Part shown: one piece after another, positions 6,328-6,612 of the stretch
How the letters are laid out: each line of letters begins with the position of its first letter
Numbering within the stretch: position 1 is the first letter of the stretch
Source: CAZFER01 sp964517495
GTDB taxonomy: Bacteria; Hinthialibacterota; Hinthialibacteria; Hinthialibacterales; Hinthialibacteraceae
Length of the DNA: 6,612 nt
Reading direction: 5' to 3'
Assembly: GCA_964517495.1 (NCBI GenBank)
Contig: CAZFER010000140.1
Location: forward strand, 1-6,612
Translations under genes and position numbers: made by a program
The notes under the pieces: generated by a model
Databases searched by the model: none
The model's input: only the letters and a program-made list of their open reading frames with translations
Told to the model about the DNA's origin: nothing

Positions 6328-6357
6328 ATTGTACCGCAAATCCCCATCTTTTGTCAG
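6328..6357 (-). promoter_or_regulatory. Candidate sigma70 promoter of the VWA-lipoprotein unit
   Basis: On the minus strand, CTGACA (6357-6352, 5 of 6) is followed after 18 bases by TACAAT (6333-6328, 5 of 6). The predicted start near 6321 gives a leader of about 70 bases. Both hexamers are good and the spacing is acceptable. No other promoter of similar quality is visible between 6249 and 6612. Confidence 0.55.
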
Positions 6358-6456
6358 AATGGCTAAATTTTAATAGGAATGACTGAATTGAAGCGATATA
6401 GGTGAAATCGCCTGAATGAGTCTAAGAGACCTTCAAAATTGGTTTCTCATCTGGGA

Positions 6457-6475
6457 TACCTTTATCGTAAAGGTA
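6457..6475. repeat. Perfect 8-bp inverted repeat upstream of the VWA promoter
   Basis: TACCTTTA (6457-6464) and TAAAGGTA (6468-6475) are exact complements around a TCG loop, about 100 bases upstream of the VWA -35. No T-run follows on either strand, so it is a poor terminator. It could be a protein-binding dyad or a transcript-end structure for a gene outside the window. The rest of 6358-6564 holds no gene that I can support. Confidence 0.4.
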
Positions 6476-6564
6476 AATATCGGATTTGGTTTACCCATTC
6501 ATTTTCTATCCTGCAATCGATCAGCAATAAAATATCTACCGAACTCAGCTCCCCAGCTTGGTAG

Positions 6565-6612
6565 GGTGGGTTAAAAGCGGAATCCGCCCAAGCGGATGAA
6601 GCGTAACCCACC
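6565..6612. repeat. Inverted repeat at window edge, probable dispersed intergenic repeat
   Basis: GGTGGGTTA (6565-6573) is exactly complementary to TAACCCACC (6604-6612), the last bases of the window. Inside is a second hairpin, ATCCGC (6582-6587) with GCGGAT (6592-6597) around CCAA. The nested palindrome with GGTGGGTTA/TAACCCACC ends resembles short dispersed repeats seen between genes in many bacteria. The element may continue beyond the window. No other copy is present here. Confidence 0.5.

Noticed and set aside
1..6612. CRISPR array, transposase, prophage or defence module
   Set aside because: No regularly spaced repeats, transposase motifs or recognisable defence proteins were seen on either strand.

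Overview
The window is bacterial chromosome with moderate base composition, and nearly every gene lies on the minus strand. AGGAG/AAGGA-type ribosome binding sites and sigma70-like promoters are visible. The lineage cannot be fixed from the sequence. The protein types would fit an uncultured Planctomycetota/PVC-like or neighbouring phylum: a secreted nucleoside hydrolase of the S-W-D subfamily, a hemerythrin-like protein ending in H-E-x-x-E...D-I-G, and a very large membrane protein combining VWA and GATase-like domains. This is an inference from family resemblance, not a database result.

Layout from left to right. Bases 1-133 probably hold the 3' end of a plus-strand gene that enters from outside. 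It abuts, tail to tail, a secreted nucleoside hydrolase (134-1123, minus), and a hairpin at 112-148 spans both stop codons. Bases 1124-1359 carry the hydrolase's RBS and a candidate promoter, plus a short palindrome-containing stretch that may be a dispersed repeat. Next is a complete one-piece tmRNA gene, ssrA (1360-1711, minus), with encoded CCA, a readable tag frame (ADNSLPLAA) and a very good promoter (TTGACA-16-TATACT). Immediately upstream of that promoter ends a hemerythrin-like gene (1795-2247, minus) with its own candidate promoter at 2371-2399. A mostly featureless spacer (2262-2560) follows.

The right half is a two-gene unit transcribed leftward. It starts with a 980-residue inner-membrane VWA/GATase-like protein (3306-6248) and continues with a predicted lipoprotein (2561 to about 3300) whose reading frame overlaps the end of the VWA gene and has no well-placed ordinary start codon. 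A good promoter (CTGACA-18-TACAAT) lies 80 bases upstream of the VWA gene. The last 250 bases contain a perfect 8-bp hairpin and, at the window edge, an inverted repeat of the type seen in dispersed intergenic repeats.

The genes look like separate functions: nucleoside salvage in the periplasm, ribosome rescue, an iron/oxygen-type four-helix protein, and a cell-envelope VWA system. The only pair that looks functionally linked is the VWA protein and the lipoprotein. I see no CRISPR array, transposase, phage gene or defence module. The oddest points are the VWA/lipoprotein junction, the altered metal site in the second VWA domain, and the incomplete ligand or catalytic sets of the hemerythrin-like protein and the hydrolase.
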